From Tsukamurella pseudospumae (GTDB taxonomy: Bacteria > Actinomycetota > Actinomycetes > Mycobacteriales > Mycobacteriaceae): a stretch of DNA of 64,000 bases. Shown in pieces: positions 36,110 through 45,439 of the stretch; the first letter of the stretch is position 1; every line of letters starts with the position of its first letter. The notes under the pieces were generated by a model. That model worked only from the letters and a program-made list of their open reading frames with translations. It did no database searches and was not told the origin of the DNA. Location of the stretch: assembly GCF_001575205.1 (NCBI RefSeq), contig NZ_LSRE01000012.1, positions 310,001-374,000 on the forward strand, in the 5' to 3' direction. Both the position numbers and the translations under genes were made by a program.

Positions 36110-37507
36110 ATGATGAGCACGCGTACCGATACCGAGGTCGACGGCGATCAGCTGGGAACCAGCCTGAAGCCCAGGCACATCACGATGATCTCGATCGCCG
36201 GGGTGATCGGGGCCGGCCTGTTCGTGGGCTCCGCGAACGCGATCAAGCTGGCGGGCCCGGCGGTGCTGATCTCGTACACCCTCGCCGGGCTGATGGTGAT
36301 CCTCGTGATGCGCATGCTGGGCGAGATGGCGACGGCCCAGCCGGACACGGGCTCCTTCTCCACGTACGCCGAGCGGGCCCTCGGCCGCTGGGCGGGTTCG
36401 ACGATCGGTTGGCTGTACTGGCTGTTCTGGGTGCTGGTGATCCCGGTCGAGGCCACGGCCGCGGCGGTGATCCTGTCCAAGGTGGTGGGCGGGCCCCAGT
36501 GGTCGTGGGCGTTGGTCGTGGTGGTCCTGCTCACCGCCACGAACCTCTTCTCGGTCGGCAACTACGGCGAATTCGAGTTCTGGTTCGCGCTGATCAAGGT
36601 GGTGGCGATCGCCGCCTTCCTGGTGCTGGGCGCGCTCGCGATCTTCGGGGTGCTGCCGGGGTCGAGCGTCTCCGGCGTGAGTCATCTCTGGGACACCGGT
36701 GGATTCATGCCGAACGGCGTGAAAGCGGTGCTGGCGGCGATGCTCACCACGATGTTCACGTTCATGGGTTCCGAGATCGTGACCATCGCCGCCGCCGAGT
36801 CGCCGAACCCGGAGAAGGGGATCACCAAGGCCGTGAACTCGGTGGTCTGGCGGATCTGCCTGTTCTACCTGGGCTCGATCTTCGTGGTGGTCGCCCTCGT
36901 CCCGTGGAACTCCGTCGACGGTGCGACGGGCTCGTACCAGGCCGTGCTCAAGGCGATGAACATCCCGGCCGCCGCCGGGATCATGGACGTGGTGGTCCTG
37001 GTCGCGGTCGCGTCCTGCCTCAACAGCGCGCTCTACACCGCGTCCCGGATGCTGTACTCGCTGGCGCGGCGCGGGGACGCTCCCCGTGCGGCGGGCCGGA
37101 CGACGGCGCGCGGGGTACCGGCCGTCGCGGTGCTCGCGTCGATGGCGCTGGGATTCCTGGCGGTGATCGGCAACTACGTGCTGCCGGACAAGCTGTTCGG
37201 CTACCTGTTGGCGACGACGGGCGCGGTGGCGCTGTTCGTGTACCTCGTGATCGCCATCAGTCAGATCGCGCTGCGGCGGCGCGCCACGGAGCCGGCGCCG
37301 ATCCGGATGTGGCTGTTCCCGTGGCTGACCTACGCGGTGATCGCGTTCATCGTCTTCGTGATCGTCGCGATGATCCTGGACCCGGACCAGCGCAGCTCCG
37401 TCGGGCTGTCGACCGCCCTGGCGGCGATCGTGCTGGTCGCGAGCATCGTGCACCAGAAGCGTGTGGAGAAGCGCGGTGCGAAGCGGGGTGACTCTTCTAG
37501 GGTGTGA
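36110..37507 (+). CDS. APC family amino acid permease (GABA/aromatic amino acid type)
   Basis: About 465 residues with 12 predicted helices, starting at ATG 36110 (GTG 36104 and ATG 36113 also fit). The N-terminus reads KPRHITMISIAGVIGAGLFVG, and GEMATAQPDTGSFSTYAE is a strong match to the AAT branch of APC permeases (GabP, CycA, AnsP). The substrate is not assignable. ATTAGC before the start suggests a leaderless or near-leaderless mRNA. It marks the point where gene order leaves the mycobacterial backbone. Confidence 0.88.
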   Translation: MMSTRTDTEVDGDQLGTSLKPRHITMISIAGVIGAGLFVGSANAIKLAGPAVLISYTLAGLMVILVMRMLGEMATAQPDTGSFSTYAERALGRWAGSTIGWLYWLFWVLVIPVEATAAAVILSKVVGGPQWSWALVVVVLLTATNLFSVGNYGEFEFWFALIKVVAIAAFLVLGALAIFGVLPGSSVSGVSHLWDTGGFMPNGVKAVLAAMLTTMFTFMGSEIVTIAAAESPNPEKGITKAVNSVVWRICLFYLGSIFVVVALVPWNSVDGATGSYQAVLKAMNIPAAAGIMDVVVLVAVASCLNSALYTASRMLYSLARRGDAPRAAGRTTARGVPAVAVLASMALGFLAVIGNYVLPDKLFGYLLATTGAVALFVYLVIAISQIALRRRATEPAPIRMWLFPWLTYAVIAFIVFVIVAMILDPDQRSSVGLSTALAAIVLVASIVHQKRVEKRGAKRGDSSRV

Positions 37508-37561
37508 CCTGGGACAAGTACCTCGACTTCCGGGGGGTGGGCGTCTACTATCCCAGTTAGC

Positions 37562-37576
37562 ACTACGGCGTGTAGT
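37562..37576. promoter_or_regulatory. Inverted repeat upstream of cydA
   Basis: ACTAC-GGCGT-GTAGT lies 28 bp before the cydA start in the only gap before the operon. It may be an operator linked to oxygen or redox control. It is loosely like BlaI/CopY-type TACA/TGTA sites but with one extra spacer base, so no regulator is assigned. Confidence 0.45.
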
Positions 37577-37603
37577 AATAATCCCTCGGCCCAGGGAGCG
37601 CGA

Positions 37604-39118
37604 ATGACCGCACTCGACATCGCCCGCTGGCAGTTCGGCATGACCACGGTCATGCACTTCATCCTGGTCCCGCTGACCATCGGCCTCGCGCCGATGGTGG
37701 CCGCGATGCAGACGGCGTGGCTGATCACCGGTAAGAACGCCTGGCTCAAGGCCACCAACTTCTTCGGCAAGCTCTTCCTCATCAACTTCGCCCTCGGTGT
37801 GGCCACCGGCCTCGTCCAGGAGTTCCAGTTCGGGATGGCCTGGAGCGAGTACAGCAAGTTCGTCGGCGATGTCTTCGGTGCGCCGCTCGCGCTGGAGGGC
37901 CTCGTCGCCTTCTTCATGGAGTCGACCTTCATCGGCCTGTGGATCTTCGGCTGGACCCGGCTGCCCAGACTCGTCCACCTGGGCTGCATCTGGATGGTCG
38001 CGTTGGGGGTGAATGCCTCCGCGTTCTTCATCATCGCCGCGAACTCGTGGATGCAGCACCCCGTGGGCGCCACCTTCAATCCGGAGAAGAACCGCGCGGA
38101 GCTCACCAGCATCTGGTCGGTGCTCACCAACTCGACCGCGTTGGCGGCGTTCCCGCACACGGTGTTCGGTGCGTGGCTCACCGCGGGCACCTTCGTCGCC
38201 GCGATCGGCGGCTGGTGGATGGTGCGCGGCATGCGCCGCGGCGACGCGGACGCGATCGAATTGGCGCACTCCTTCCGCCCCGTCACGCGGTTCGGCCTGG
38301 GCGTGATGATCGTCTCCGCGGTGGGGCTGGGCATCACCGGCGACGCGCAGGCGAAGCTCATGTTCGAGCAGCAACCGATGAAGATGGCGTCGGCGGAATC
38401 GCTGTGTCACACCGAGACCGCCGCCTCGTTCTCGATCCTCACCGTGGGGACGCACAACAACTGCGAGTCGGTGCAGCACCTCATCCAGGTGCCGTACCTG
38501 ACCTCGTTCCTCGCCAACGGCGACCCGAACTCGACGCTCAAGGGCGTCACCGAGCTGCAGCAGGAGTACGTCGAGAAGTTCGGTCCCGGCGACTACCGGC
38601 CCAACCTGTTCGTCTCGTACTGGGCCTTCCGGTTCATGATGGGCTGGTCCGTCGGCTCCGGTGTGCTCGCGCTCGCCGGCCTGTGGGTCACCCGCAAGGG
38701 GCGGGTCCCGTCGTCGAAGTGGTTCAGCAGGCTCTGCCTGATCGCCCTGCCCACCCCCTTCCTGGCCAACAGCTGCGGCTGGGTGTTCACCGAGATGGGC
38801 CGCCAGCCGTGGGTGGTGGCGCCGAATCCGAACGGCGACCCGACGATCCGGCTCATGGTCTCGCAGGCCGTCTCCGGCCACTCGACCGCGATGATGGCCT
38901 TCTCGATCATCACCTTCGCCGCCGTCTACGGGGTGCTGTACATCCTGTGGTTCCTGCTGTTGCGCCGGTACGTGATCCAGGGGCCGGACCTGCACAGCCC
39001 GCTCGACGGGCACGACGACCACGACGACGGTGCGCCGCCCGGCGGCGACGGTCCCGACGGTGCGGACGGCACCGGCGCGAAGAAGTCCTCGTCCGATCAA
39101 CTCTCGTTCGCGTACTAG
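37604..39118 (+). CDS. cydA: Cytochrome bd ubiquinol oxidase subunit I
   Basis: 504 residues, integral membrane. ARWQFGMTTVMHFI places the haem b595 ligand at His18; QEFQFGMAWSEYS and the GRQPW motif (EMGRQPWVV) are diagnostic of CydA. It carries the haems of the high-affinity bd oxidase that reduces O2 with quinol. A short Q-loop is expected from the length. The tail after the last helix is Asp/Gly-rich. First gene of cydABDC, in the same order as in M. tuberculosis. Upstream is the ACTAC/GTAGT inverted repeat. Confidence 0.97.
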   Translation: MTALDIARWQFGMTTVMHFILVPLTIGLAPMVAAMQTAWLITGKNAWLKATNFFGKLFLINFALGVATGLVQEFQFGMAWSEYSKFVGDVFGAPLALEGLVAFFMESTFIGLWIFGWTRLPRLVHLGCIWMVALGVNASAFFIIAANSWMQHPVGATFNPEKNRAELTSIWSVLTNSTALAAFPHTVFGAWLTAGTFVAAIGGWWMVRGMRRGDADAIELAHSFRPVTRFGLGVMIVSAVGLGITGDAQAKLMFEQQPMKMASAESLCHTETAASFSILTVGTHNNCESVQHLIQVPYLTSFLANGDPNSTLKGVTELQQEYVEKFGPGDYRPNLFVSYWAFRFMMGWSVGSGVLALAGLWVTRKGRVPSSKWFSRLCLIALPTPFLANSCGWVFTEMGRQPWVVAPNPNGDPTIRLMVSQAVSGHSTAMMAFSIITFAAVYGVLYILWFLLLRRYVIQGPDLHSPLDGHDDHDDGAPPGGDGPDGADGTGAKKSSSDQLSFAY

Positions 39119-39127
39119 GAGGCGGTC

Positions 39128-40162
39128 ATGACACTTCCCGACTACTGGTTCCTCGCGATCGGTTTCCTGTTCACCGGCTACTTCGTGCTGGACGGCTTCG
39201 ACTTCGGCGTCGGCATGCTCATGCCGATCCTCGGGCGCAAGCGCAACCACCCCGACGCCGAGCAGCGTCGCCGCGTGCTGCTCAACACGATCGGTCCCGT
39301 ATGGGACGGCAACGAGGTGTGGTTGATCACCGCCGGCGCAGCGATGTTCGCCGCGTTCCCGGTCTGGTACGCCACGGTGTTCTCGGGCTTCTACCTCGTG
39401 CTGCTCGCGATCCTGGTGGGGCTCATCGTCCGGGTCTGCGCGATCGAGTGGCGCGGCAAGATCGACGACCCGCGTTGGCGCGGCTGGGCCGACGTCGGCA
39501 TCGGCCTCGGCTCCTGGATTCCCGCCTTCGCGTGGGGACTGGTGTTCGCGAACATCGTCCACGGGGTGCACATCGACGGACGGGGCCGGATGACCTCGGA
39601 CGTCTGGGACCTGCTGAACCCCTACGGGCTGTTGGGCGGGGTCGCCCTACTGGGCCTGTTCCTCCTGCACGGAGCCGTCTTCGTCGCGCTCAAGTCCGAC
39701 GGTGACGTCCGGGTGGACGCCCGGCGGTTCGCGGCGCGGATCTGGTTGCCGGTCACCGTGATCGGCGCGGCATTCGTGGTGTGGACGCAGTTCGCGCACG
39801 GCAAGGGGTGGACCTGGGCGATGGTGGCGCTGGCCGCGGCGGCCCTGATCGCGGCGGGGCTGTCGATCCGCGCCGACCGTGAGCTGGCCGCCTTCCTGTC
39901 CACGTCGCTCGCGGTGATCGGCGTGAGCGTGCTGCTCTTCGGTGCGCTGTTCCCGAACGTGCTGAACGCGACCGATCCGGCGCGGTCGATCAGCATCGAG
40001 GCCGCGGCGTCCTCGCACTACACGCTCGTCGTGATGTCCTGGTGCACCGTCGTGTTGCTGCCACTGGTGATGATCTACCAGGCGTGGAGCTACATCGTGT
40101 TCCGCAGGCGGATCTCCACGGCGCAGATCCCGCCGTCGATCGGGCTCAGCCCGCGTGCCTGA
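39128..40162 (+). CDS. cydB: Cytochrome bd ubiquinol oxidase subunit II
   Basis: 344 residues with about eight helices. DYWFLAIGFLFTGYFVLDGFD and NTIGPVWDGNEVWL are CydB signatures. It pairs with CydA in the membrane and contributes to the quinol site and proton path. It begins 9 bp after cydA with AGGAGG upstream. Its last 8 bp overlap the cydD start. Confidence 0.96.
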   Translation: MTLPDYWFLAIGFLFTGYFVLDGFDFGVGMLMPILGRKRNHPDAEQRRRVLLNTIGPVWDGNEVWLITAGAAMFAAFPVWYATVFSGFYLVLLAILVGLIVRVCAIEWRGKIDDPRWRGWADVGIGLGSWIPAFAWGLVFANIVHGVHIDGRGRMTSDVWDLLNPYGLLGGVALLGLFLLHGAVFVALKSDGDVRVDARRFAARIWLPVTVIGAAFVVWTQFAHGKGWTWAMVALAAAALIAAGLSIRADRELAAFLSTSLAVIGVSVLLFGALFPNVLNATDPARSISIEAAASSHYTLVVMSWCTVVLLPLVMIYQAWSYIVFRRRISTAQIPPSIGLSPRA

Positions 40163-41828
40163 CACCGCGCGCCGCTCCGGGCCGATCGACCCGCGGCTGC
40201 TCCGGTACGCGCGCAGCTCGCGCGGGCTGATGACGGTCGTGATCGCGTGCGGTGTCATCGAGACCGCTGCGATCATCGCCCTGGCGTACGGCGTCGCGAT
40301 CGTGCTCTCCCGGCTGGTGACGGGACCGCACGACCTGCCCGGCCCGATCGCGCTCGTGGCCGGCGCGGTCGCGGTGCGCGTGGTGGTGACGCTCGTGCGG
40401 TCGCGCATCGAGCACCGCGCCGCCGACCGCGTGGTCTCCGAACTGCGCTCCGCCGCACTGGGTGCGGTCGGGCCCGGCCGGTCGCCGGTGGACCGGGAGG
40501 AGTTGCGGACCGCGCTGACCCGCGGCCTCGACGACCTGCCGCCGTACCTCACGGGCTACGTCCCGGCGCTGGCGCTCAGTGTGATCGCGACGCCGGCGCT
40601 GGTGATCGCGATGTTCGTCGCCGACCCGATCTCCGGTGCCGTCGCGCTCGGTACGCTGCCGCTGCTGCCGATCTTCATGGTGCTGATCGGCCTGCTCACT
40701 CGTGACCGCACCCGCCGCCGCCTCGCGGCGATGGCGCGGCTGTCCTCGCGCCTGCTCGACCTGGTCGCCGGCCTGCCGACGCTGCGGGCACTGGGACGGC
40801 AGCGTGGACCGGAACGCACCGTTCGGGAGCTGGGGGAGCGCAACGCCGCCGAGACGATGTCCGCCCTGCGCATCGCCTTCCTCTCCTCGATGGCGCTGGA
40901 GCTGCTCGCCACGCTCTGCGTCGCGCTGGTGGCGGTGGGCATCGGCCTGCGTCTCGTGTTCGGCGAGATGTCCTTGTTCGCCGGTGTGTTCGCCCTGATC
41001 CTGGCGCCCGAGGTGTATCAGCCGTTGCGCCGGGTGGGTGCGAGCTTCCACGCCGCCGAGCAGGGCGTGGAGGCCACCTCCCGGGTGTTCGCACTGCTGG
41101 ACGCGCCGGAACCCGCACCGTCGCAGGGCAGCACGCGACCCGGCGTGCTCGTCGCGCGGGGCGTGAGCGTGGCCGGGCGGGACGGGGAGGCACCATCGGG
41201 CTTCGACGGGACCTTCCGGCCGGGCCGGATCACCGCGCTGACCGGGCCCAACGGGTCCGGCAAGTCGACGCTGCTCACCGTGCTCGCCGGGTTGGCGGTG
41301 CCGGACGCGGGGACGGTCACCGTCGTGAGCGATGCCGTGACAGAGGCCCCGGGCGCTACCGGGGCGGTCGACGGCCCGGGGAACGGGGGTGCACCGCTGG
41401 CCGGCGGCCCCGACTGGTGGGCGCACGTGGCGTGGTGTCCGCAGCACCCGTACCTCGAACCGGGCACGCTGGCACACAATTTCACTCTGCTCGGCGCCCC
41501 CGACCCGCGGACCGTTCCGGAGGTCGTGGCCGCCGCGGGGCTCGACGAGGTGGTGGCCGAGGCGGGTTGGGATCGTGCGGTGGGCGTCGGTGGGGCCGGG
41601 CTCTCGGCGGGTCAGCGGCAGCGGCTCGCGCTGGCCCGCACGCTCGCGCTGGGTCGCTCCGTGCTCCTGTTCGACGAGCCCACCGCCCATCTCGACGAGG
41701 AGCTCTCGGCGCGCGTGCTGGCGGAGCTGCGCGCGCGGGCCGACGCCGGGGCGGTGGTCGTGCTCGTCGCGCATGACGCCCAGGTGCTCGCCGCCGCCGA
41801 CGACGTGCTGGAGGTCGTCCGTGCGTGA
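40155..41828 (+). CDS. cydD: Thiol reductant ABC exporter subunit CydD
   Basis: 557 residues from GTG 40155, overlapping cydB by 8 bp. An ABC exporter membrane domain (about 1-320) is followed by an ATPase with Walker A GPNGSGKST, signature LSAGQRQRLALAR and Walker B SVLLFDEPTAH. With CydC it exports cysteine or glutathione-type thiols needed to assemble haem d in cytochrome bd. The nucleotide domain has a long Gly/Ala-rich insert (about 395-418) after the Walker A region. CydC is next, overlapping by 8 bp. Confidence 0.95.
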   Translation: MPDTARRSGPIDPRLLRYARSSRGLMTVVIACGVIETAAIIALAYGVAIVLSRLVTGPHDLPGPIALVAGAVAVRVVVTLVRSRIEHRAADRVVSELRSAALGAVGPGRSPVDREELRTALTRGLDDLPPYLTGYVPALALSVIATPALVIAMFVADPISGAVALGTLPLLPIFMVLIGLLTRDRTRRRLAAMARLSSRLLDLVAGLPTLRALGRQRGPERTVRELGERNAAETMSALRIAFLSSMALELLATLCVALVAVGIGLRLVFGEMSLFAGVFALILAPEVYQPLRRVGASFHAAEQGVEATSRVFALLDAPEPAPSQGSTRPGVLVARGVSVAGRDGEAPSGFDGTFRPGRITALTGPNGSGKSTLLTVLAGLAVPDAGTVTVVSDAVTEAPGATGAVDGPGNGGAPLAGGPDWWAHVAWCPQHPYLEPGTLAHNFTLLGAPDPRTVPEVVAAAGLDEVVAEAGWDRAVGVGGAGLSAGQRQRLALARTLALGRSVLLFDEPTAHLDEELSARVLAELRARADAGAVVVLVAHDAQVLAAADDVLEVVRA

Positions 41829-43398
41829 CCTGCTGATCTGCCTGCGCGCCCTGCGCTCCCGCCCGCTCGCGGTCCTGGCCGCGATCGGTGCGGGCGTGCT
41901 CACCGCGGGCAGCGCGCTGGCGCTCGCCGGGTTGTCGGCGTGGTTGATCACGATGGCGTGGACCATGCCGCCGGTGCTCACGCTCTCCGTCGCAGTCACC
42001 GCGGTGCGTGCGCTGGGCATCACGCGGGGCCTGATGCGGTACGTCGAGCGCCTCGCCGCGCACCGGGTCGCGCTCTCCGGGCTGACGGAACTGCGGGTCG
42101 CGCTGTACACGCGCCTCTCGCGCGCCGCGCCCTCCGAATCCGTCCGGCTCTCCGACGGTGAGCTGTTGGCCCGCACCGGCGCAGACGTCGACGCCGTGGG
42201 GGATGCGCTGGTGCGCACCGTGATCCCCGTCGCGGTCGCCGTCGTCGTATCGGGCGCCGCGGTGGGCTGGCTGGGGTTCGTCGACCCGCGGGCAGGTTTC
42301 ATACTGGCCGGATGCCTACTGCTGGCGGGGGTTCTCGTGCCCTGGGCGGTCGCGCGCGCGACGCGCGCACGGGCCGCCGCCGAGGCCGCCGGGAGTGAGG
42401 CCTTCGGCGCCGCCGCCTCCGCGGTCCTGGACCACGCGGGCGAGCTCGCCGTCGCCGGACGGCTCGACGAGGTGCGGGCCCGCGCCGCCCGCGCGGAGGA
42501 CGCCCGACGGTCCGCCGTCGACCGGTCCGCCCGCACCGGCGCGCTCGCGGACGCGGCCGTGCCGCTGGCCGTGGGCCTGGCGGTGATCGCGGCGTTGTTG
42601 GTCGCCGGTACCCGTGCCGGCCCCGTCGACGCCACGACGCTGGGCATCCTGATCCTGCTGCCGCTGAGCGCCTTCGAGGCGGTGTCGACCCTGCCCGATG
42701 CGGCCCGTCAGTACGTCCGCTCCGTCGATGCGGCCGGTCGGCTCGCGCCGCTGCTGACACTCTCCGCGGTGCCCTCCGGAACCGCCTCGGTACCCGCGCA
42801 TCCCGCGCTCCGGCTCGGCGGCCTGGAGCTGGCGCCGGGCGACCGGCTCGTCGTGCGCGGCGAGTCCGGCGCGGGCAAGACGACGCTGCTGCTCGCGCTC
42901 GCGGGCCTCGATGAGCGCGGCGGCGAGGTGCTCGTCGACGGCTCTCCCGCGTCCCGGTTCGCGGATCTCCCTACGGCGGTGGGGTTCTTCGGTGAGGCGG
43001 CGCACGTCTTCGCGACGACGGTGGCCGAGAACGTGCGGGTGGCGCGCGGGGACGCGACCGACGCGGAGGTCGACGCCGCGCTGCGGCGAGTCGGACTGGG
43101 GGAGTGGACGGACTCCCTCCCCCACGGCGTGCGGACCCCGCTCGAGCACGGCGCGGACTCCCTGTCGGGCGGACAGCGCCGGCGACTACTGCTGGCGCGT
43201 GCCCTGGTGAGTGACGTCGCCGGCGTCCTGCTGGACGAGCCGACGGAGCACCTGGACCGGGCCGACGCGGCGCGGCTGCTGGCCGAGATCCTCGACCCTT
43301 CAGGGCTGTTCCCCGGTCGCACCGTCGTGGTGGCGGGGCATGCGGGGCCGCCCGACGGGGTGCGTCAGCTGGTGATCGAGCGGCTCACGTCGGCGTAG
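41821..43398 (+). CDS. cydC: Thiol reductant ABC exporter subunit CydC
   Basis: 525 residues from GTG 41821. It has a membrane domain with a GLSAWLITMAWTMPPVL stretch in its first helices, then an ATPase with GESGAGKTT, LSGGQRRRLLLAR and GVLLDEPTEHLD. It is the partner of CydD. The start overlaps the cydD stop by 8 bp; its 3' end overlaps the convergent SDR gene by 34 bp. It closes the cydABDC operon. Confidence 0.95.
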   Translation: MRDLLICLRALRSRPLAVLAAIGAGVLTAGSALALAGLSAWLITMAWTMPPVLTLSVAVTAVRALGITRGLMRYVERLAAHRVALSGLTELRVALYTRLSRAAPSESVRLSDGELLARTGADVDAVGDALVRTVIPVAVAVVVSGAAVGWLGFVDPRAGFILAGCLLLAGVLVPWAVARATRARAAAEAAGSEAFGAAASAVLDHAGELAVAGRLDEVRARAARAEDARRSAVDRSARTGALADAAVPLAVGLAVIAALLVAGTRAGPVDATTLGILILLPLSAFEAVSTLPDAARQYVRSVDAAGRLAPLLTLSAVPSGTASVPAHPALRLGGLELAPGDRLVVRGESGAGKTTLLLALAGLDERGGEVLVDGSPASRFADLPTAVGFFGEAAHVFATTVAENVRVARGDATDAEVDAALRRVGLGEWTDSLPHGVRTPLEHGADSLSGGQRRRLLLARALVSDVAGVLLDEPTEHLDRADAARLLAEILDPSGLFPGRTVVVAGHAGPPDGVRQLVIERLTSA

Positions 43399-44192
43399 CG
43401 CTCCGCGTCGGCGCGGACCTCGTCGGACTTGTGCAGGATCGCGTGCAGCGCATCGGTTCCCAGGTAGATCCGGGACGGTGGATCGGGCAGGGCGGAGATC
43501 TGCACCAGGGCGCCGGCCAGCCGCGCCGGGTCGCCGCCCTGGCTGTGGTTGAGCCGGTCCAGGGCCGCGAGCGTGCGGGCCACCCCGTCGTAGCCCGGAA
43601 TCGTGACCTCGGGGCGGCGCATGGACGAGGCGTCGAGGAAGTCGGTGCGCACGCCGCCGGGGCAGATCGCCGTGGCGTGCAGGCCGAGCGGGGCGATCTC
43701 GGCGTCGAGGGCCTCGGTGAGCATGAGGACCGCTGCCTTGGTCGCGCTGTAGATCCCCTGCGCCGGACCGGTGACGCTCGCGGAGATCGAGGCGAGGTTG
43801 AGGATCCGGCCGCTGCCTCGGTCGCGCATGCCGGGCAGGACGGCACGGGTCATCGTCAGGACGCCGAAGACGTTGATGTCGAAGTTGGCCCGCACGTCCG
43901 CGAGTGAGACCTCCTCGACCGCGCCGAGCAGCGAGTACCCGGCGTTGTTGACGAGCACGTCGATGTGCCCGAACTCCGTCTGCACCTGGGCGACGGCGCG
44001 GCGCACGTCGTGCTCGTCGGTGAGGTCGACGGCGAGCGCCAGCAGGTTCGGATCGCGCAGTTCGGCGGAGAGCTTCTCGGGGCTACGGGTGGTGGCCGCG
44101 ACCCGGGCGCCGCTCGCGAGCGCAGCCTTCACCACCTCGAGCCCGATGCCCTTCGACGCGCCGGTCACCAGCCACACGGGGGAATCCGTCAT
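43365..44192 (-). CDS. SDR family oxidoreductase
   Basis: 275 residues from ATG 44192 (MTDSPVWLVTGASKGIG). TGASKGIG, NNAGYSLLGAVEEVS and YSATKAA give a complete classical SDR active site. The VEE motif after NNAG and the C-terminal DALHAIL segment are typical of the retinol-dehydrogenase-like actinobacterial SDR group. Substrate unknown. The TetR gene ends 23 bp upstream, so both may share one transcript. Confidence 0.88.
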   Translation of the reverse strand: MTDSPVWLVTGASKGIGLEVVKAALASGARVAATTRSPEKLSAELRDPNLLALAVDLTDEHDVRRAVAQVQTEFGHIDVLVNNAGYSLLGAVEEVSLADVRANFDINVFGVLTMTRAVLPGMRDRGSGRILNLASISASVTGPAQGIYSATKAAVLMLTEALDAEIAPLGLHATAICPGGVRTDFLDASSMRRPEVTIPGYDGVARTLAALDRLNHSQGGDPARLAGALVQISALPDPPSRIYLGTDALHAILHKSDEVRADAERYADVSRSITS

Positions 44193-44215
44193 GCCCCCAT
44201 CGTGCCCCCGAGGGC

Positions 44216-44791
44216 TCAGTCGCGCAGGATTCCGGTGATCGCGGTGTCGACGGCGGCCTCGGCCAGCGGCCACTGCTGATCGCCGGGGAGGTGGTGCAGC
44301 GGTCCGCGCAGCGCCATCTCGGCGAAGCCGTGCACCATCGACCAGCAGGACCAGGTGGCGGACCGTCGGGACTCGGGGCGCAACAGGCCCGCGTGCACCA
44401 TGAGGTCGAGTGACTCGGACAGCGCGACGTACGGCGGAATGCCGCTCAGCGACTCGGGATCGGGGGCCTCGTCGCCGAAGAAGCAGACCGAGAACCAGCC
44501 GGGCTCGGCGAGCGCGAAGGCGATGTAGCCGAGGCCCACTGCGCGCAGTCGGTCCTTCGGGCCCTGGTCCGGGTGGACGGGCATCGCGTCGGCCATGCGC
44601 TGCTCGATCGCGGTACTCACGGCGCGGAGCAGAGCGAGGCGGTCAGGGAAATGACGATAGGCGGCGTTCGGGCTGACGCCCACGCGGCGGGTGACCTCGC
44701 GGATGGTCAACGCCGACGGTCCGCCGCCGCGCGTGACCTCCAGGCCCGCGTCGACGAGTGCCTGTGCGAGGTCGCCGTGGTGGTACGCCAT
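44216..44791 (-). CDS. TetR/AcrR family transcriptional regulator
   Basis: 191 residues from ATG 44791 with AAGGGG upstream. The N-terminus MAYHHGDLAQALVDAGLEV and helix-turn-helix TIREVTRRVGVSPNAAYRHF are typical of the TetR group with a TetR_C_33-like C-terminal domain. The divergent 78-bp gap contains two 17-bp direct repeats (44816-44856) that probably bind it. It should control the flavoprotein/DUF899 genes and itself. Confidence 0.87.
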   Translation of the reverse strand: MAYHHGDLAQALVDAGLEVTRGGGPSALTIREVTRRVGVSPNAAYRHFPDRLALLRAVSTAIEQRMADAMPVHPDQGPKDRLRAVGLGYIAFALAEPGWFSVCFFGDEAPDPESLSGIPPYVALSESLDLMVHAGLLRPESRRSATWSCWSMVHGFAEMALRGPLHHLPGDQQWPLAEAAVDTAITGILRD

Positions 44792-44815
44792 CCCCTTGTG
44801 TCCCCTGTCGCTCAA

Positions 44816-44856
44816 GTGTACGGTGTGAACATAACAGATGTGGACGCTGTGAACAT
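44816..44856. promoter_or_regulatory. Two 17-bp direct repeats, likely TetR operator
   Basis: GTGTACGGTGTGAACAT (44816-44832) and GTGGACGCTGTGAACAT (44840-44856) match at 15 of 17 positions and start 24 bp apart. Each is an imperfect palindrome. They fill the divergent promoter region between the TetR gene and the flavoprotein gene. Confidence 0.65.
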
Positions 44857-44869
44857 GTAAGGAGTCGCC

Positions 44870-45403
44870 ATGACCACGAGCATCGGACCCGTTCCGGTTC
44901 TGCACACCGGTTTCAGTACCCCGGGTGCTGTCGCAACGCCGTGGGCGGACGTCGAGCGGATCCTGGACGACGCCGAGATGTTCTGGCTCAGCACCGTGCG
45001 AGCCGACGGCAGTCCGCACGTCTGTCCACTGCCGGCCATGTGGCTCGGCGGTGCGCTGTACTTCGTGACCGGGTGGGAGGAGCAGAAGGCCGTGAACCTG
45101 GTGCGGAACCCGCGCTGCGTGCTCACCACCGGGAGCAACGAGTACCTGCGTGGCCATGACGTGACCGTGGAGGGCTCCGCGGAACGGTGCACCGATCGCG
45201 CCGTACTCGAAACGCTCGCCCGGATGTGGGAGTCCCGGCTCGACTGGCCCTACGACGTGGACGACGCGGGCTTCCGGCATCGCACCGACGGGCAGGCCCC
45301 GAACCCCGACGCCGCCTCGCTGCCCGTCTTCGGGGTCCGCCCCGTCAAGATCCTGTCGTTCGCCCGCGGCGACGAGTTCGCTCAGACCCGCTTCCGTCCC
45401 TGA
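44870..45403 (+). CDS. Pyridoxamine 5'-phosphate oxidase family flavoprotein
   Basis: 177 residues. FWLSTVRADGSPHVCPLPAMW followed by ALYFVTG is the split-barrel FMN (or F420) binding fold of the PNPOx-like family. Known members reduce or oxidise varied substrates, so the reaction stays open. AAGGAG precedes the ATG. DUF899 follows after 36 bp, and the divergent TetR probably controls both. Confidence 0.85.
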   Translation: MTTSIGPVPVLHTGFSTPGAVATPWADVERILDDAEMFWLSTVRADGSPHVCPLPAMWLGGALYFVTGWEEQKAVNLVRNPRCVLTTGSNEYLRGHDVTVEGSAERCTDRAVLETLARMWESRLDWPYDVDDAGFRHRTDGQAPNPDAASLPVFGVRPVKILSFARGDEFAQTRFRP

Positions 45404-45439
45404 ACCTGCGAATCATCCATCACCGGAGAGGAATCCATC

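Noticed and set aside
36020-39571. Open frame of about 1183 codons on the minus strand across the permease and cydA genes
   Set aside because: Antisense shadow of high-GC coding DNA: low complexity, rich in His/Arg/Glu, no domain; the plus strand holds clear permease and cytochrome bd genes.
40146-42647. 833-codon minus-strand frame over cydD and cydC
   Set aside because: Ser/Arg/Ala-rich shadow without motifs; the plus strand encodes both ABC subunits with all ATPase motifs.
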